64,000 bases of DNA, taken from the NCBI RefSeq assembly GCF_000182745.2, contig NC_016027.1, positions 3,072,819 to 3,136,818 on the forward strand. The letters are read 5' to 3'. The position numbers were made by a program, and so were the translations under genes. Source of the stretch: Komagataeibacter medellinensis NBRC 3288. Lineage in GTDB: Bacteria; Pseudomonadota; Alphaproteobacteria; Acetobacterales; Acetobacteraceae. Of this stretch, positions 16,593 to 25,655 are shown in pieces. The notes beneath the pieces were generated by a model. That model searched no databases, was not told the origin of the DNA, and was given only the letters and a program-made list of their open reading frames with translations. Each line of letters starts with the position of its first letter. Position 1 is the first letter of the stretch.

Positions 16593-17953
16593 GCGTTATG
16601 CTCCGGTAAGGTGGAAAGCCTGCCCGGTCGCAAGGACTTTACGCGTTCCACCATGTCCGTCGTAGCCACAAGCGCATCTGTCGGGGTAACGACACTGTTG
16701 GTCGTGCCATACAGGAACCATAGCAGCGCTGAGGTCTTGATGGTAAAGACCGAGGCACCAATGCACAGCGATGTGGCGAAATAGAGGGAGATCATGGCCT
16801 TCATCGACACGGCGGCTTCCGTGCGCGCAGGGTGCATGGTGAACAGCCCCAGCAGGAACAGCGTAAGCGGCAGGCCCAGGTTATTGGTGATGTAGGCGTA
16901 GCCCGTATCGGCTGTATAGACCTGTGATGGCGCCATGGCGAACCATTGCGGCAGGTTCCAGTAATCCAGCAGCCTTCCCGAGAACAGGAGGCGCCCTGAA
17001 AAATCATCACCAATGATGGAAGGCAGGATGCCCGGCATTTCATGGTTGGCGCCCTGTAGCATCAGCCCCATCATGACCGTAACCGGCATAAGGAAGACAA
17101 CGAAGCGCGAGCGGTAAAGCGGGGTCATGCGCAGCAGGATCATCGCCATGGCGCAGCCCGAGGCAAAGCGGGAATCCGCCAGCACGAAGCACAGTGCAGA
17201 TAGGAAGAACAGGAACGCATGGCGTAGGCGCGAGCCCAGGCTGGTGCTCAGGCACCATGCAAAGCCGATGGCGGAAAAATTTCCTAGTGAATCCGGCTCC
17301 AGAAACAGGGATGAGACACGGTGCGAGCCGAATATGGACTGGAAGAATGTGCGCGATGCCGCAGCACCCCGGTTGCCGCTGATGAATAGGTTGGTATTGC
17401 TATAATTGACCGTGCTGGTGCTGATCACTCCTTTGTTGACGTAATAGGTCCAGACATCGAACACAGTGCCGAACAGGTTGGTGAACAGCAGTTCGAAAAA
17501 GCCGATGAACAGGATCATCGCCATGAGTACCCACAGGGTCCGCTCACCCGAACGCAAGGTGGAGCGCGTGCCAAGCTGGTAGAACAGGTAGGCAATGGCC
17601 AGATCATGTAGGATCTTCAGGTCAAGGCGGGGATTGATGAATTTTGCCCCGATCTCGAAACACAGCATGACCGCCGTGATCCGTACCACGGCGGGGGAAA
17701 TGGTGTTGCGTACCTCAAGGAAGGCCAGGAATATGATGCCCAGTTCGCACAGTGCGATCTCGGAACTGTGCACCGTGATGACATGTCGCGTATTGATGAA
17801 GCACAGGACAAGATTGAAGACCGCCCCCGCTACGACCAGCCACGAAACGCCATCCGCGCGGGACAGTGCGGGTGCGCGGGTTACAGGCGGGGCCGACGCC
17901 CGCGCGGGGGCTGCGGCAAGCATGAAAGGTGTGGTGTCAGACGCGAGAGACAT
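16589..17953 (-). CDS. GumE/Wzy-like exopolysaccharide polymerase
   Basis: A 454-residue inner-membrane protein with about twelve hydrophobic segments and no soluble domain, matching the GumE-type polymerases that join lipid-linked repeat units in the periplasm. The ATG at 17953 is chosen because a GGAGAGGG ribosome site precedes it; the longer frame runs far into the upstream gene. Visible features include SSLFLEPDSLGNFSAIGFAW (a serine/glutamate-rich loop common in Wzy proteins) and large periplasmic loops. Its 5' end overlaps the acyltransferase stop by 17 bases and its stop overlaps the GH5 start, so the three are one transcript. Sequence conservation in Wzy proteins is low, so the role rests on topology and context. 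Confidence 0.8.
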   Translation of the reverse strand: MSLASDTTPFMLAAAPARASAPPVTRAPALSRADGVSWLVVAGAVFNLVLCFINTRHVITVHSSEIALCELGIIFLAFLEVRNTISPAVVRITAVMLCFEIGAKFINPRLDLKILHDLAIAYLFYQLGTRSTLRSGERTLWVLMAMILFIGFFELLFTNLFGTVFDVWTYYVNKGVISTSTVNYSNTNLFISGNRGAAASRTFFQSIFGSHRVSSLFLEPDSLGNFSAIGFAWCLSTSLGSRLRHAFLFFLSALCFVLADSRFASGCAMAMILLRMTPLYRSRFVVFLMPVTVMMGLMLQGANHEMPGILPSIIGDDFSGRLLFSGRLLDYWNLPQWFAMAPSQVYTADTGYAYITNNLGLPLTLFLLGLFTMHPARTEAAVSMKAMISLYFATSLCIGASVFTIKTSALLWFLYGTTNSVVTPTDALVATTDMVERVKSLRPGRLSTLPEHNA

Positions 17954-19118
17954 GCGTGTCCGTTCCCTCTCCTGCGGTGATCGGGCGAATGCTGGCAGCA
18001 GCCGGGTTGAGAATGGCGCGCCCCAGATGGCGCCCCAGGTTATGCAGGGGCAGTTCCAGCAGCGCATAGGTCAGTGCCGCGAGCGCCGTAGTCAGCACCA
18101 CTGTTGCTATGCCCAGGGTGAACTGCGTGAATGAAGGATGCGAAAGCATGACAGGTGCGCCCCATACGCGCGCTGCCACGCTGAACACGATCAGCATGAC
18201 CGGCAGATGCAGCAGGTAGATGCCATAGGACAGTTCACCCACCGCAATGACCGGCTTGCTGAGCAGCAGGCGATACTGTCGCCCCGATGCATACAGGTCG
18301 CGGATAACGACAAACGCCGCCACCGTCTCGATCATGTCGGGAATGCGTTCGGGCAGGTTGAGTGGGGCAAGGGCATAACGGTCATACAGGAGTACCGCCA
18401 CCCCCAGCAGCGCGTATAATCCGTGCCGACGGGGCAGGGCGGTAGGCAGCAGCGGGATCAGCGCCCCCAGCCCGAAGCACAGGGCAAAGACCGTACCCAC
18501 CTCATGCGGCACAGGCAGCAGGGCAATGGCGGCAAGCGCTACTAGCGTGACCACGCGCAGGCGGCGCGCACGGACCAGCATGAACAGGAGCGGAAACACC
18601 ACAGAGTACATCAGTTCGACACGCAGCGACCACATGGGTCCATTATAGCGGGTGAACATGCCGGTTATCGATGCGATGGTATTCCAGATGGAAACCGGTG
18701 TCTGCAGGTTGCGCGACAGCCAGCCCACGAATACCCCATCCGCCACCAGTCCGCGCGCAATGACCATGCTGACAATGGCAAGGATGATGGAAAACCAGAG
18801 CAGCGGATAGATCCTGAACAGGCGCTTTATATAAAAACTGCCAATAATGCGCCCGGTCATGTGCGTATATTTTTGCAGGGAAAGAGAAAGCACGCACCCG
18901 CTCAATACAAAAAACAGCACGACAGCGGCCTCTGCATTGAAGGCATAGGTCATGAGATCATGCAGGGCCGCCTGTGGTGCTGGCCGGGAGGGTTGGCTGT
19001 AGCGAAAAACCTGTATGGCATGGCCGAACAGTACGACCAGACAGGCAACACCGCGCAACGATGTCAACTGGTGCAGATAATTCCGCTCCGTTCCCGAAGT
19101 TTCTGTCACGGATGGCAT
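17937..19118 (-). CDS. acyltransferase family 3 (OafA/GumF-like) membrane protein
   Basis: A 393-residue integral membrane O-acyltransferase, probably adding acetyl groups to the exopolysaccharide. The chosen ATG at 19118 is followed by the family start NYLHQLTSLRGVACLVVLFGH with the catalytic-type His in the first helix region (RGVACLVVLFGHA). Other family marks are FFVLSGCVLSLS, KRLFRIYPLLWF, and GELSYGIYLLHLPVMLI near the end. It has ten or so hydrophobic segments. Acetan carries O-acetyl groups, and a second acyltransferase lies at 36766-37917, so each may acetylate a different sugar. It is the first gene of the minus-strand exopolysaccharide unit. Confidence 0.88.
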   Translation of the reverse strand: MPSVTETSGTERNYLHQLTSLRGVACLVVLFGHAIQVFRYSQPSRPAPQAALHDLMTYAFNAEAAVVLFFVLSGCVLSLSLQKYTHMTGRIIGSFYIKRLFRIYPLLWFSIILAIVSMVIARGLVADGVFVGWLSRNLQTPVSIWNTIASITGMFTRYNGPMWSLRVELMYSVVFPLLFMLVRARRLRVVTLVALAAIALLPVPHEVGTVFALCFGLGALIPLLPTALPRRHGLYALLGVAVLLYDRYALAPLNLPERIPDMIETVAAFVVIRDLYASGRQYRLLLSKPVIAVGELSYGIYLLHLPVMLIVFSVAARVWGAPVMLSHPSFTQFTLGIATVVLTTALAALTYALLELPLHNLGRHLGRAILNPAAASIRPITAGEGTDTHVSRV

Positions 19119-19434
19119 TACTGAATTTCCCTCGGCGCATGAATGGCGTGGATGGTGCAGAGGCATGTCTGTGTAGTGGCTGGCGCAGCCTAACAGAATA
19201 TAAATGTAGAAAACACGCAAAATGTGGCAACACAATTCTTTGTCCCGCTGTCATCATCGTGGCACGAACTTGTCATCGTACTGCCTTAATCCGGGGGTGG
19301 ATTGAGGCGTTCCACAAGTTCAGGTGTGTCGTGATCCCTGCCAGAATCACCATATGCGGCCGGAGCGGGAGCCGCCTGTCCCGGCATGGTCATATGCCGG
19401 GCAGGCTTGGCACAAGATGGGAGTCACTTTTTTC
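19119..19434. promoter_or_regulatory. divergent promoter region between two exopolysaccharide transcripts
   Basis: The 316 bases between the minus-strand acyltransferase and the plus-strand glucuronosyltransferase must hold both promoters. An AT-rich patch at about 19190-19225 stands out. I found no convincing -35/-10 pair or long inverted repeat and no gene. Confidence 0.4.
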
Positions 19435-20544
19435 ATGACACGGTCCCTATTCATTTCAGTTCATGATTTTCGTAGTTTACGCAAGGCAAGTATTCATTTT
19501 ATCGCAGCGGAAATGGCGCGCAGGGGGCCGACTGCTTTTCTGTCCATCGGCCTGAGTTCACTATCGTTGCGGCGGGGGGATACGCGTGCAAATCTGGTCG
19601 GGCGTGCCAATAAAGTGGAAACGGTCGATGGCGTGGAGTGCTATCTGTGGCGTATGCGCTGGCATCCGTTCAACATGCGCAGGCCAGTGCTTGCGCCGGT
19701 GGAGCGTGGGCTGTTCTGGCTTTACCGGCAGATGCTGCCTGCCATTGCCCGCAAATGGATACGGCGCGCGGATACGGTTTTTATTGAATCGGGGATGGCG
19801 CCAATATTTATTGCAGATGTAAGGAAACTTAATCCGACTGCCCGTATTATTTACCTGATGTCCGATGACCTGGAGGTTGTGGGGTGTGCGGATACGATCA
19901 AAAATGATTTCGTGCGCAATTTCGATATGATCGATACTGTTCGCATGCCCTCGCGCTACCTGCTGGAATGTCTGCCCCATGGGCGCTCCGCCGTTTTTGC
20001 GCCGCATGGCATCGACCGCAGTATTGCCGAAAAGACGTATCCCGACCCGTACCGTCCGGGGCGTATCAGTTGCGTCTCGATCGGTTCGATGCTGTTCGAC
20101 AGGACATTCTTCCAGTTTGCAGCCAAACTGCGTCCTGATATCGACTTTCACATCATTGGCGCGGGACATGCGGCCGACGGGCTGGATGCGCCCAACATCA
20201 TTATTCATCCCGAAATGGCGTTTGAACGCACGTTGTCTTACCTGCAACACGCCAGCTTTGGCGTGGCGCCGTACCGTGATGCCAATACACCACGCTACCT
20301 GCTGGATACGTCGCTCAAGCTGCGACAGTTCGCGCTGTTTGGCATTCCTGCCGTCTGCCCGGATTTTGCGCTCAATAATACCGTGGGGCGCTACGGCTAC
20401 CGTCCGGGCAACGCGCAATCCATTGGCCAGGCGATCGAGGGTGCCCTGCATTCTTCCGAAACGATAGAACTCGATGCCCATGGCTGGCCCGAGGTCGTGC
20501 AGCGCATTCTTACGCCACAGGCTTATCCCGATACCCATGTATGA
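19435..20544 (+). CDS. GumK-like glucuronosyltransferase
   Basis: Inverting GT70-type transferase that adds glucuronic acid from UDP-GlcA to the lipid-linked mannosyl-cellobiose. The 369-residue product strongly resembles Xanthomonas GumK: SVHDFRSLRKASIHFI, GVECYLWRMRWHPFNMRRP, VFIESGMAPIFI, VSIGSMLFDRTFFQFAAKL, DFHIIGAG, FGVAPYRDANTPRYLLDTSL and FGIPAVCPDFAL. The ATG at 19435 has GGGAG upstream; 19417 is an alternative start. It is first in a plus-strand run with three more glycosyltransferases. Its substrate would be supplied by ugd at 24009-25352. Confidence 0.9.
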   Translation: MTRSLFISVHDFRSLRKASIHFIAAEMARRGPTAFLSIGLSSLSLRRGDTRANLVGRANKVETVDGVECYLWRMRWHPFNMRRPVLAPVERGLFWLYRQMLPAIARKWIRRADTVFIESGMAPIFIADVRKLNPTARIIYLMSDDLEVVGCADTIKNDFVRNFDMIDTVRMPSRYLLECLPHGRSAVFAPHGIDRSIAEKTYPDPYRPGRISCVSIGSMLFDRTFFQFAAKLRPDIDFHIIGAGHAADGLDAPNIIIHPEMAFERTLSYLQHASFGVAPYRDANTPRYLLDTSLKLRQFALFGIPAVCPDFALNNTVGRYGYRPGNAQSIGQAIEGALHSSETIELDAHGWPEVVQRILTPQAYPDTHV

Positions 20545-20588
20545 CAGCAGGCCAGACCTGCACCCACGCACAAGAAAGGGCGAGAGAG

Positions 20589-21740
20589 ATGACTGAGGCA
20601 GGTAAAGACAGCAGCGAGCTGGATATTTCGGTTGTCATGGCCACCTATAATGGTGCTGCCCATATTCGCGAACAACTCGACAGCCTGGCCGCGCAGACCT
20701 GCCTGCCTGCCGAACTGATCATAACGGATGATGGATCAACCGACGCAACACTGGATATCGCGGCGGATTTTGCGCGTACCGCACCCTTTGCGGTCCAGAT
20801 CCACCGTAACCCCGAGCGGCTTGGTTACAAGGGTAATTTCATGCGCGCCGTGGGTCTGGCTTCAGGCGACCTGATCTCGTTCTGTGATCAGGATGATTTC
20901 TGGAAGCCGGACAACCTTGCCAAGGTCCAGCGTGCCTTTGCCGATGATCCTGACGTGATGATGGTCTTCCACAATGCCCGTCTGGTCGATGCGCAGCGCA
21001 ATCCCATTTCCACTTTTTATGCAACGCCGCCCATTCCCGCCGTCGCCCGACCACTTACGTTGCAGCCATGGAGTTTTTCATACGGTTTCATGCAGACCTT
21101 CCGTTCTGTGCTCAAGCCAGCGGCAGTGCAGTGGCCGCGCATGCACGACCATTACAATCCGGGCAAGGAAATGGGGCATGACCTGTATTTCTTCCTGGTG
21201 GCATCGGGTGTCGGCACGATTGTCTATCTTGATGACGAACTGGCCGAATACCGCATCCATGGCGGCAATACCGTGGGTTCGGGCAAACGCACCAAGCCCA
21301 CACTCATTGACCGCTGGCGCTATCGTCTGGAGGACCGGGCCGAAACCTACCGCTACCTTGCCCGTATGACCGTGCAGGACAGTGCTCTCTTTGCCGATCT
21401 GGCGCAGGATCCGGCCCTGCCCGATGCGTTACGGGAGCGTGCACGTACGGCCGCAGCCGCGTGGGGCGCGTTGGAGAAGCTGTACAGCACGCGGGCGGAG
21501 GTCTGTTCAGCCAGCCTGCCGCGCCGGGTTGCGGCCTTTGTCCAACTGATGCGCGCGGGGGGCTACAGCGAGCGCTCATTCTGGACGTTTGGGGGCCGGG
21601 CGATGAAAAAGGATGCGGTGCTGGGTGTGCTGCTTGCCCCGCTTGTGCGCCGTTTTGGCCGTGAATCATCGCGCACCGACCGGGCCTGCCACCGTGGCCA
21701 TGCCTCCATTGCCGCCAGCCCGCAGGCCATGGCGGCATGA
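20589..21740 (+). CDS. family 2 glycosyltransferase, candidate acetan rhamnosyltransferase
   Basis: A 383-residue GT-A fold inverting transferase. The N-terminal half has VVMATYNGAAHIREQLDSL, ITDDGSTDATLDIA and CDQDDFWKPDNLAK (the DxD metal site followed by the DQDDxW motif common in rhamnosyltransferases), then GHDLYFFLVA and AEYRIHGGNTVG. An upstream ATG at 20541 overlaps the previous stop; 20589 is preferred for its purine-rich leader and because the domain starts soon after. It is the best candidate for adding the terminal alpha-L-rhamnose (the AceR role in the acetan literature), an inverting step fitting family 2. The assignment is by elimination and motif similarity. Confidence 0.75.
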   Translation: MTEAGKDSSELDISVVMATYNGAAHIREQLDSLAAQTCLPAELIITDDGSTDATLDIAADFARTAPFAVQIHRNPERLGYKGNFMRAVGLASGDLISFCDQDDFWKPDNLAKVQRAFADDPDVMMVFHNARLVDAQRNPISTFYATPPIPAVARPLTLQPWSFSYGFMQTFRSVLKPAAVQWPRMHDHYNPGKEMGHDLYFFLVASGVGTIVYLDDELAEYRIHGGNTVGSGKRTKPTLIDRWRYRLEDRAETYRYLARMTVQDSALFADLAQDPALPDALRERARTAAAAWGALEKLYSTRAEVCSASLPRRVAAFVQLMRAGGYSERSFWTFGGRAMKKDAVLGVLLAPLVRRFGRESSRTDRACHRGHASIAASPQAMAA

Positions 21741-22942
21741 TGATCGCCAACGGTGCGACAGGGGAGGTGCCACCATCTGGCGGTTCCAGACCCTGTGTTG
21801 CGATCTACCGCACACAGATCCTGCCCATTTCGGAAACATTCGTGCGCGACCAGGCCCGTGCGCTGCGGCGCTGGCGACCCGTGCTGACAGGCGAGCGTAC
21901 GATCGGGCAATTGCCGCTTGATGGCATGGCTGTACGCGCGCTGCATGACGGGCCACCAACCCTGCTGCAGCGCCTGATCGGCATGGGCGCGCGCTACCTT
22001 GACCGCCCCGTGCCCGGCATGCTGCGGTTGATGCGCGGTGTGGCGCCAAAGCTGGTGCATGCCCATTTTGGCTTTGACGGGGTGGAAGCGTGGCCAGTGG
22101 CGCGTGCACTTGGTGTGAGGCTGCTGATCACGCTGCATGGGTCCGACATTACAACAGACATGCACTGGTTTGCCTCTGGTGGTGGGGGGCAGCGGTGGCG
22201 TGCCTATCCGCGCCGGCTGAAACGGCTGGCGACTGAACCGCAGGTCAGCTTTGTCGCCGTCTCCCACAGTATCCGCGAAGCCGCCATCCGCGCCGGCCTG
22301 CCACCACAACGCATTCATGTCTGCCCCATCGGGATTGACGTGCAGCGTTTCCGGCATACGGGCCGGCCCGTGGCCGAACGCGGGCCGGTCATCCTGTTTG
22401 CGGGCCGACTGGTGGAAAAGAAGGGCTGCCGCTACCTGATCGAGGCTTTCCGTACCGTACGCGCGCAGATGCCCGATGCACGGTTGGTCATAGCGGGTGA
22501 TGGCCCCGAGCGCGTCATGCTCTCCACCATGGCTGCGGATATGGAGGGCATTACATTCCATGGCCGTTATTCCGCAGCCCAGATGCAGCCCCTGCTGGCG
22601 GAGGCGCGGGTATTCTGCCTGCCCAGTGTCACGGCGCGTAATGGCGATGCAGAAGGCATGGGGCTGGTACTGCTGGAAGCACAGGCCTGCGGCGTGCCGG
22701 TCGTGACATCCGCACGCGGTGGTGCCACTGAAGGCATCATCAATGGCGAAACCGGTTTTGCGTTTGCCGAAGGCGATGTCGCGGCACTGAGCGCCCACCT
22801 GCTCGCTATCCTGCGTGATAACGGGCTCGCTGCACGCATGTCCGCCGCCGGTCCCGTTTTCGTGGCGCAGCAGCATGACCTCTCGCGCTGGGCCGCAACA
22901 TTGGAAGATATCTATGACAGCATGACAGGGCGCACATCATGA
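21737..22942 (+). CDS. family 4 glycosyltransferase, candidate alpha-glucosyltransferase of acetan
   Basis: A 401-residue GT-B fold retaining transferase. Family 4 marks: an N-terminal acceptor domain with TQILPISETFVRDQARAL, HAHFGFDG, LLITLHGSDI, and a C-terminal donor domain with VILFAGRLVEKKGCRYLIEA, LVIAGDGPER, FCLPSVTARNGDAEGMGLVL and EAQACGVPVV (the E-x7-E region). It overlaps the genes on both sides by four bases (ATGA), so the three transferases are co-translated. Acetan contains one alpha-linked glucose on the glucuronic acid, a retaining step for which this is the only unassigned retaining enzyme in the locus. That matches the role called AceQ, as an inference. Confidence 0.78.
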   Translation: MMIANGATGEVPPSGGSRPCVAIYRTQILPISETFVRDQARALRRWRPVLTGERTIGQLPLDGMAVRALHDGPPTLLQRLIGMGARYLDRPVPGMLRLMRGVAPKLVHAHFGFDGVEAWPVARALGVRLLITLHGSDITTDMHWFASGGGGQRWRAYPRRLKRLATEPQVSFVAVSHSIREAAIRAGLPPQRIHVCPIGIDVQRFRHTGRPVAERGPVILFAGRLVEKKGCRYLIEAFRTVRAQMPDARLVIAGDGPERVMLSTMAADMEGITFHGRYSAAQMQPLLAEARVFCLPSVTARNGDAEGMGLVLLEAQACGVPVVTSARGGATEGIINGETGFAFAEGDVAALSAHLLAILRDNGLAARMSAAGPVFVAQQHDLSRWAATLEDIYDSMTGRTS

Positions 22943-23904
22943 ATACTTCCATGTCCGTCAGCCTCATCATTACCACTTATAATGCCCAGGCGTTCATCAT
23001 GCGGGCCATGGCGTCTGCGCTTGAGCAGACAGCACCGCCGCTGGAAATCATTGTAGTCGATGACTGCTCCACCGATGGTACGCCCGAAATACTGAGCAGG
23101 CTGGAACGTGGGCATGACAAGATCCGTGTCCTGTCCACACCCCGTAATGGCGGTCCGTCACTGGCGCGTAATGTAGGGCTGGATGCAGCGCGCGGTGACT
23201 GGGTGGCTTTTCTGGACGCGGATGACGCCTTTGCACCCGAAAGGCTGGAAGTCATCATGGCGCGTGCGGCACAGGGGGATTGTGACGGCGTAGCCGATGA
23301 TCTGGCCTATTACGATGCCATTGCAGCGCAGGTCACGGGCCGGGCAATGGGCGCGGGCCAGGTGCCGCGGGCCCCTGTCAGCCTGCGCGATTATGTGGCC
23401 CATAACCTTTCGGGGGGGAAGGGATTTGACTGGGGGCTGCTTAAGCCCGTGCTGCGGCGGAAGTTCCTGCTTGAGCACGCCATACATTATGACCCCGCCG
23501 TACGTCATGGGGAGGATTTCCTGCTCATGGTCACGTTCCTTCTGGCGGGCGGCCGGTTTTGCCTGACGGACCATGCGACGTATCTCTATACCCAGCGCCA
23601 GGGTAGCGTGAGCATGCAGGCGTCTGGCATGTCACGTACCACCATTGCCTACCGGGACATGCACGATACGGCGCTGGCGCTGGCAGATGATCCACGGATG
23701 CGCGATGACCCGGAACTGGTTGGCCTGCTGTACCAGCGTGCGGCGGGCCTGCAGCGGCTGGATGATTCGCATTTTGTCTCGGTTGCCCTACGTGCGGGCG
23801 CGGTGGGGGCAATCTTGCGGCGTATCATCAGGCGGCCAGCTTTCCTGCCTGCCATGATCCGGCAGGTTGCCATGGCGCTCAGGCGCAGGCTCTGTCATTC
23901 CTGA
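22939..23904 (+). CDS. family 2 glycosyltransferase, candidate beta-glucosyltransferase of acetan
   Basis: A 321-residue GT-A inverting transferase with VSLIITTYNAQAFIMRAMAS, IIVVDDCSTDGTPEIL, ARNVGLDAARGDWVAFLDAD and DDAFAPERL, then HGEDFLLMVTFL (the ED catalytic-base motif) and YTQRQGSVSMQ. The start overlaps the preceding stop by four bases. Acetan has a beta-linked glucose between alpha-glucose and rhamnose; this is consistent with the AceP role described for Acetobacter xylinum. It is the last gene of the four-gene transferase run and is followed by a terminator. The choice between this gene and the one at 20589 for glucose or rhamnose is not settled by the sequence. Confidence 0.75.
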   Translation: MNTSMSVSLIITTYNAQAFIMRAMASALEQTAPPLEIIVVDDCSTDGTPEILSRLERGHDKIRVLSTPRNGGPSLARNVGLDAARGDWVAFLDADDAFAPERLEVIMARAAQGDCDGVADDLAYYDAIAAQVTGRAMGAGQVPRAPVSLRDYVAHNLSGGKGFDWGLLKPVLRRKFLLEHAIHYDPAVRHGEDFLLMVTFLLAGGRFCLTDHATYLYTQRQGSVSMQASGMSRTTIAYRDMHDTALALADDPRMRDDPELVGLLYQRAAGLQRLDDSHFVSVALRAGAVGAILRRIIRRPAFLPAMIRQVAMALRRRLCHS

Positions 23905-23918
23905 TCCATGACGTGCGT

Positions 23919-23949
23919 GGGGCGGCCCATTATAATGGGCCGCCCCTTT
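23919..23949 (+). terminator. terminator of the glycosyltransferase run
   Basis: Perfect 28-base palindrome (arms GGGGCGGCCCATTA at 23919-23932 and its complement at 23933-23946) followed by TTT, 14 bases after the last transferase gene. Confidence 0.8.
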
Positions 23950-23968
23950 CGTTATATGCTCTTCAATA

Positions 23969-23998
23969 AACCCGGGCCATGCAGGCATGACCCGGGTT
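23969..23998 (-). terminator. terminator of ugd
   Basis: Hairpin with arms AACCCGGG (23969-23976) and CCCGGGTT (23991-23998) and an inner CATG/CATG pairing. On the minus strand it is followed by TTTATT. It sits just past the ugd stop and faces the preceding terminator. Confidence 0.7.
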
Positions 23999-24008
23999 AG
24001 GTGCATGT

Positions 24009-25352
24009 TCAGGAAGCCGCCACCACATCGGGGCGGCCAAGTGAGATGTAGTCAAAACCCGCTTCCTTGAGTGTCTGCGGGTCCCAGATATTGCGCAGGT
24101 CCGCAATCTTGCGGCCCTTCATCTGTCGCTTGATCTTTTCAGGGGCAAAGGAGCGGAATTCATTCCACTCCGTCAGCACCACAAGAATGTCGGCACCTTC
24201 CAGCGCATCCATGGCATCCTTACAGTAAGTAACCGACTTGGGCAGAACCGGTCGCGCAGTCTGCATGCCAGCAGGGTCGAAGGCACGGATATGCGCACCC
24301 GCCTTGTCCAGTTGGTCCAGCACGACAATGGAGGCAGCCTCCCGCATGTCATCGGTCTCGGGCTTGAAGGTCAGTCCCAGCACACCGATCGTAAGTCCCT
24401 TTACGTCACCATCGGCAAAGGCGATGATCCGCTCGCCCATATTCTTCATGCGCTGTTCGTTGACCGAGACCGTGGTCTCGATCAGCCGTACCGGAGAACC
24501 GGCATTGCGACCGATGGCCGTCAGCGCGCGGGTATCCTTGGGGAAGCACGAACCGCCAAAGCCTGGGCTGGGGTGCAGGAACTTCTTGCCGATACGCCCG
24601 TCCAGCCCGATGGAGCGGGCAACATCGTTCACATCCGCCCCCACTTTTTCACACAGATCCGAAATTTCATTGATGAAGGTAATCTTCATCGCAAGGAACG
24701 AATTGGCGGCGTATTTGATCAGTTCGGCCGTTTCGAGGCCGGTAAAGACAATCGGCCGTTCCAGCAGGTAAAGCGGGCGATAGAGCTTGCGCAGGATATC
24801 CTGAGCGCGCTGCGTTCCGCCGGGCTTGTTCTGGTCTGTGCCGATCACTACACGGTCAGGTTTCATGAAATCGACAATGGCATTTCCTTCACGCAGGAAT
24901 TCCGGATTGGATGCAACATCGAAATCCAGGTCCGGCCGTGTTTCACGCACAATACGTGCAATTTCACGCCCGGTGCCTACCGGTACTGTCGATTTTGTTA
25001 CAATGACAGTATAGCCCTCCGCCACACGGGCAACTTGTTCGACTGCGGCATAGACGTAACTTGTATCGGCCTGCCCATCGCCCCGGCGTGAAGGCGTGCC
25101 CACTGCAACAAATACGGCGTCCGCCCCCCTTACGGCGGCGGCCATGTCATCACCAAAGGTCAGACGCCCGGCTTCCACATTTTCCGCTACCAGGCGGTCA
25201 AGGCCGGGTTCGTAAATCGGTATACGCCCTTCCCGCAGGGCGGCCAGTCGGTCGGGGTTGGTTTCAACAATGGCAACATCCGTACCGAATTCAGCAAAGC
25301 ACGTACCGGAGACCAACCCAACGTAGCCTCCACCGATCATAGCAATTCGCAC
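24009..25352 (-). CDS. ugd: UDP-glucose 6-dehydrogenase (GTG start)
   Basis: Oxidises UDP-glucose to UDP-glucuronate in two NAD-dependent steps, supplying the glucuronosyltransferase. 447 residues from a GTG at 25352; the mature start VRIAMIGGGYVGLVSG is the classical one, and a near-perfect AGGGAGGT ribosome site (25357-25364) lies four bases upstream. An in-frame ATG 13 codons earlier has no such site. Motifs: GGGYVGLVSGTCFAEFG, VGTPSRRGDGQADTSYV, TKSTVPVGTG, EFLREGNAIVDF, and the catalytic Cys269 in GFGGSCFPKDTRAL. It is divergent from manC with a 303-base shared regulatory space. Confidence 0.95.
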   Translation of the reverse strand: MRIAMIGGGYVGLVSGTCFAEFGTDVAIVETNPDRLAALREGRIPIYEPGLDRLVAENVEAGRLTFGDDMAAAVRGADAVFVAVGTPSRRGDGQADTSYVYAAVEQVARVAEGYTVIVTKSTVPVGTGREIARIVRETRPDLDFDVASNPEFLREGNAIVDFMKPDRVVIGTDQNKPGGTQRAQDILRKLYRPLYLLERPIVFTGLETAELIKYAANSFLAMKITFINEISDLCEKVGADVNDVARSIGLDGRIGKKFLHPSPGFGGSCFPKDTRALTAIGRNAGSPVRLIETTVSVNEQRMKNMGERIIAFADGDVKGLTIGVLGLTFKPETDDMREAASIVVLDQLDKAGAHIRAFDPAGMQTARPVLPKSVTYCKDAMDALEGADILVVLTEWNEFRSFAPEKIKRQMKGRKIADLRNIWDPQTLKEAGFDYISLGRPDVVAAS

Positions 25353-25655
25353 CTGGACCTCCCTGATTGTATCTCGCGGCCTGTTGTCCATAACAGGCGC
25401 AAACCCATGGCTTTCAAATCGGTTTTAAGAAAACTCACAGCAATGATGGCTGCATGTTCCGTAACGCGGAATATGTCATGCGGACCTTACACAACGGCAT
25501 GAACACGACAAAAATATGTTTGCACACCACATTCTTGACAAAAAAAATAGGCCTATGTTCCTCCCCGGCAGGAATGGCTGGCACGAGATCTACCGTTGCG
25601 TGGCCACGGCTGCGGATACGCATACCATGAAACATACATGACGGAGTTGCGATCC
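25353..25655. promoter_or_regulatory. divergent ugd/manC promoter region
   Basis: The 303 bases between ugd and manC contain a perfect TTGACA at 25535-25540 on the plus strand. The best -10-like hexamer after it (TATGTT at 25554-25559) is only 13 bases away, so this promoter is not convincing. The ugd ribosome site lies at 25357-25364 and the manC site GGAG at 25643-25646. I see no gene or long repeat. Confidence 0.4.

Noticed and set aside
21563..22876. 437-residue frame opposite the GT4 gene
   Set aside because: Antisense of a conserved transferase; His/Gln-rich shadow composition.
25535..25559. Sigma-70 promoter at TTGACA upstream of manC
   Set aside because: The -35 is perfect but the best -10-like hexamer is only 13 bases away; kept only as a note in the region description.
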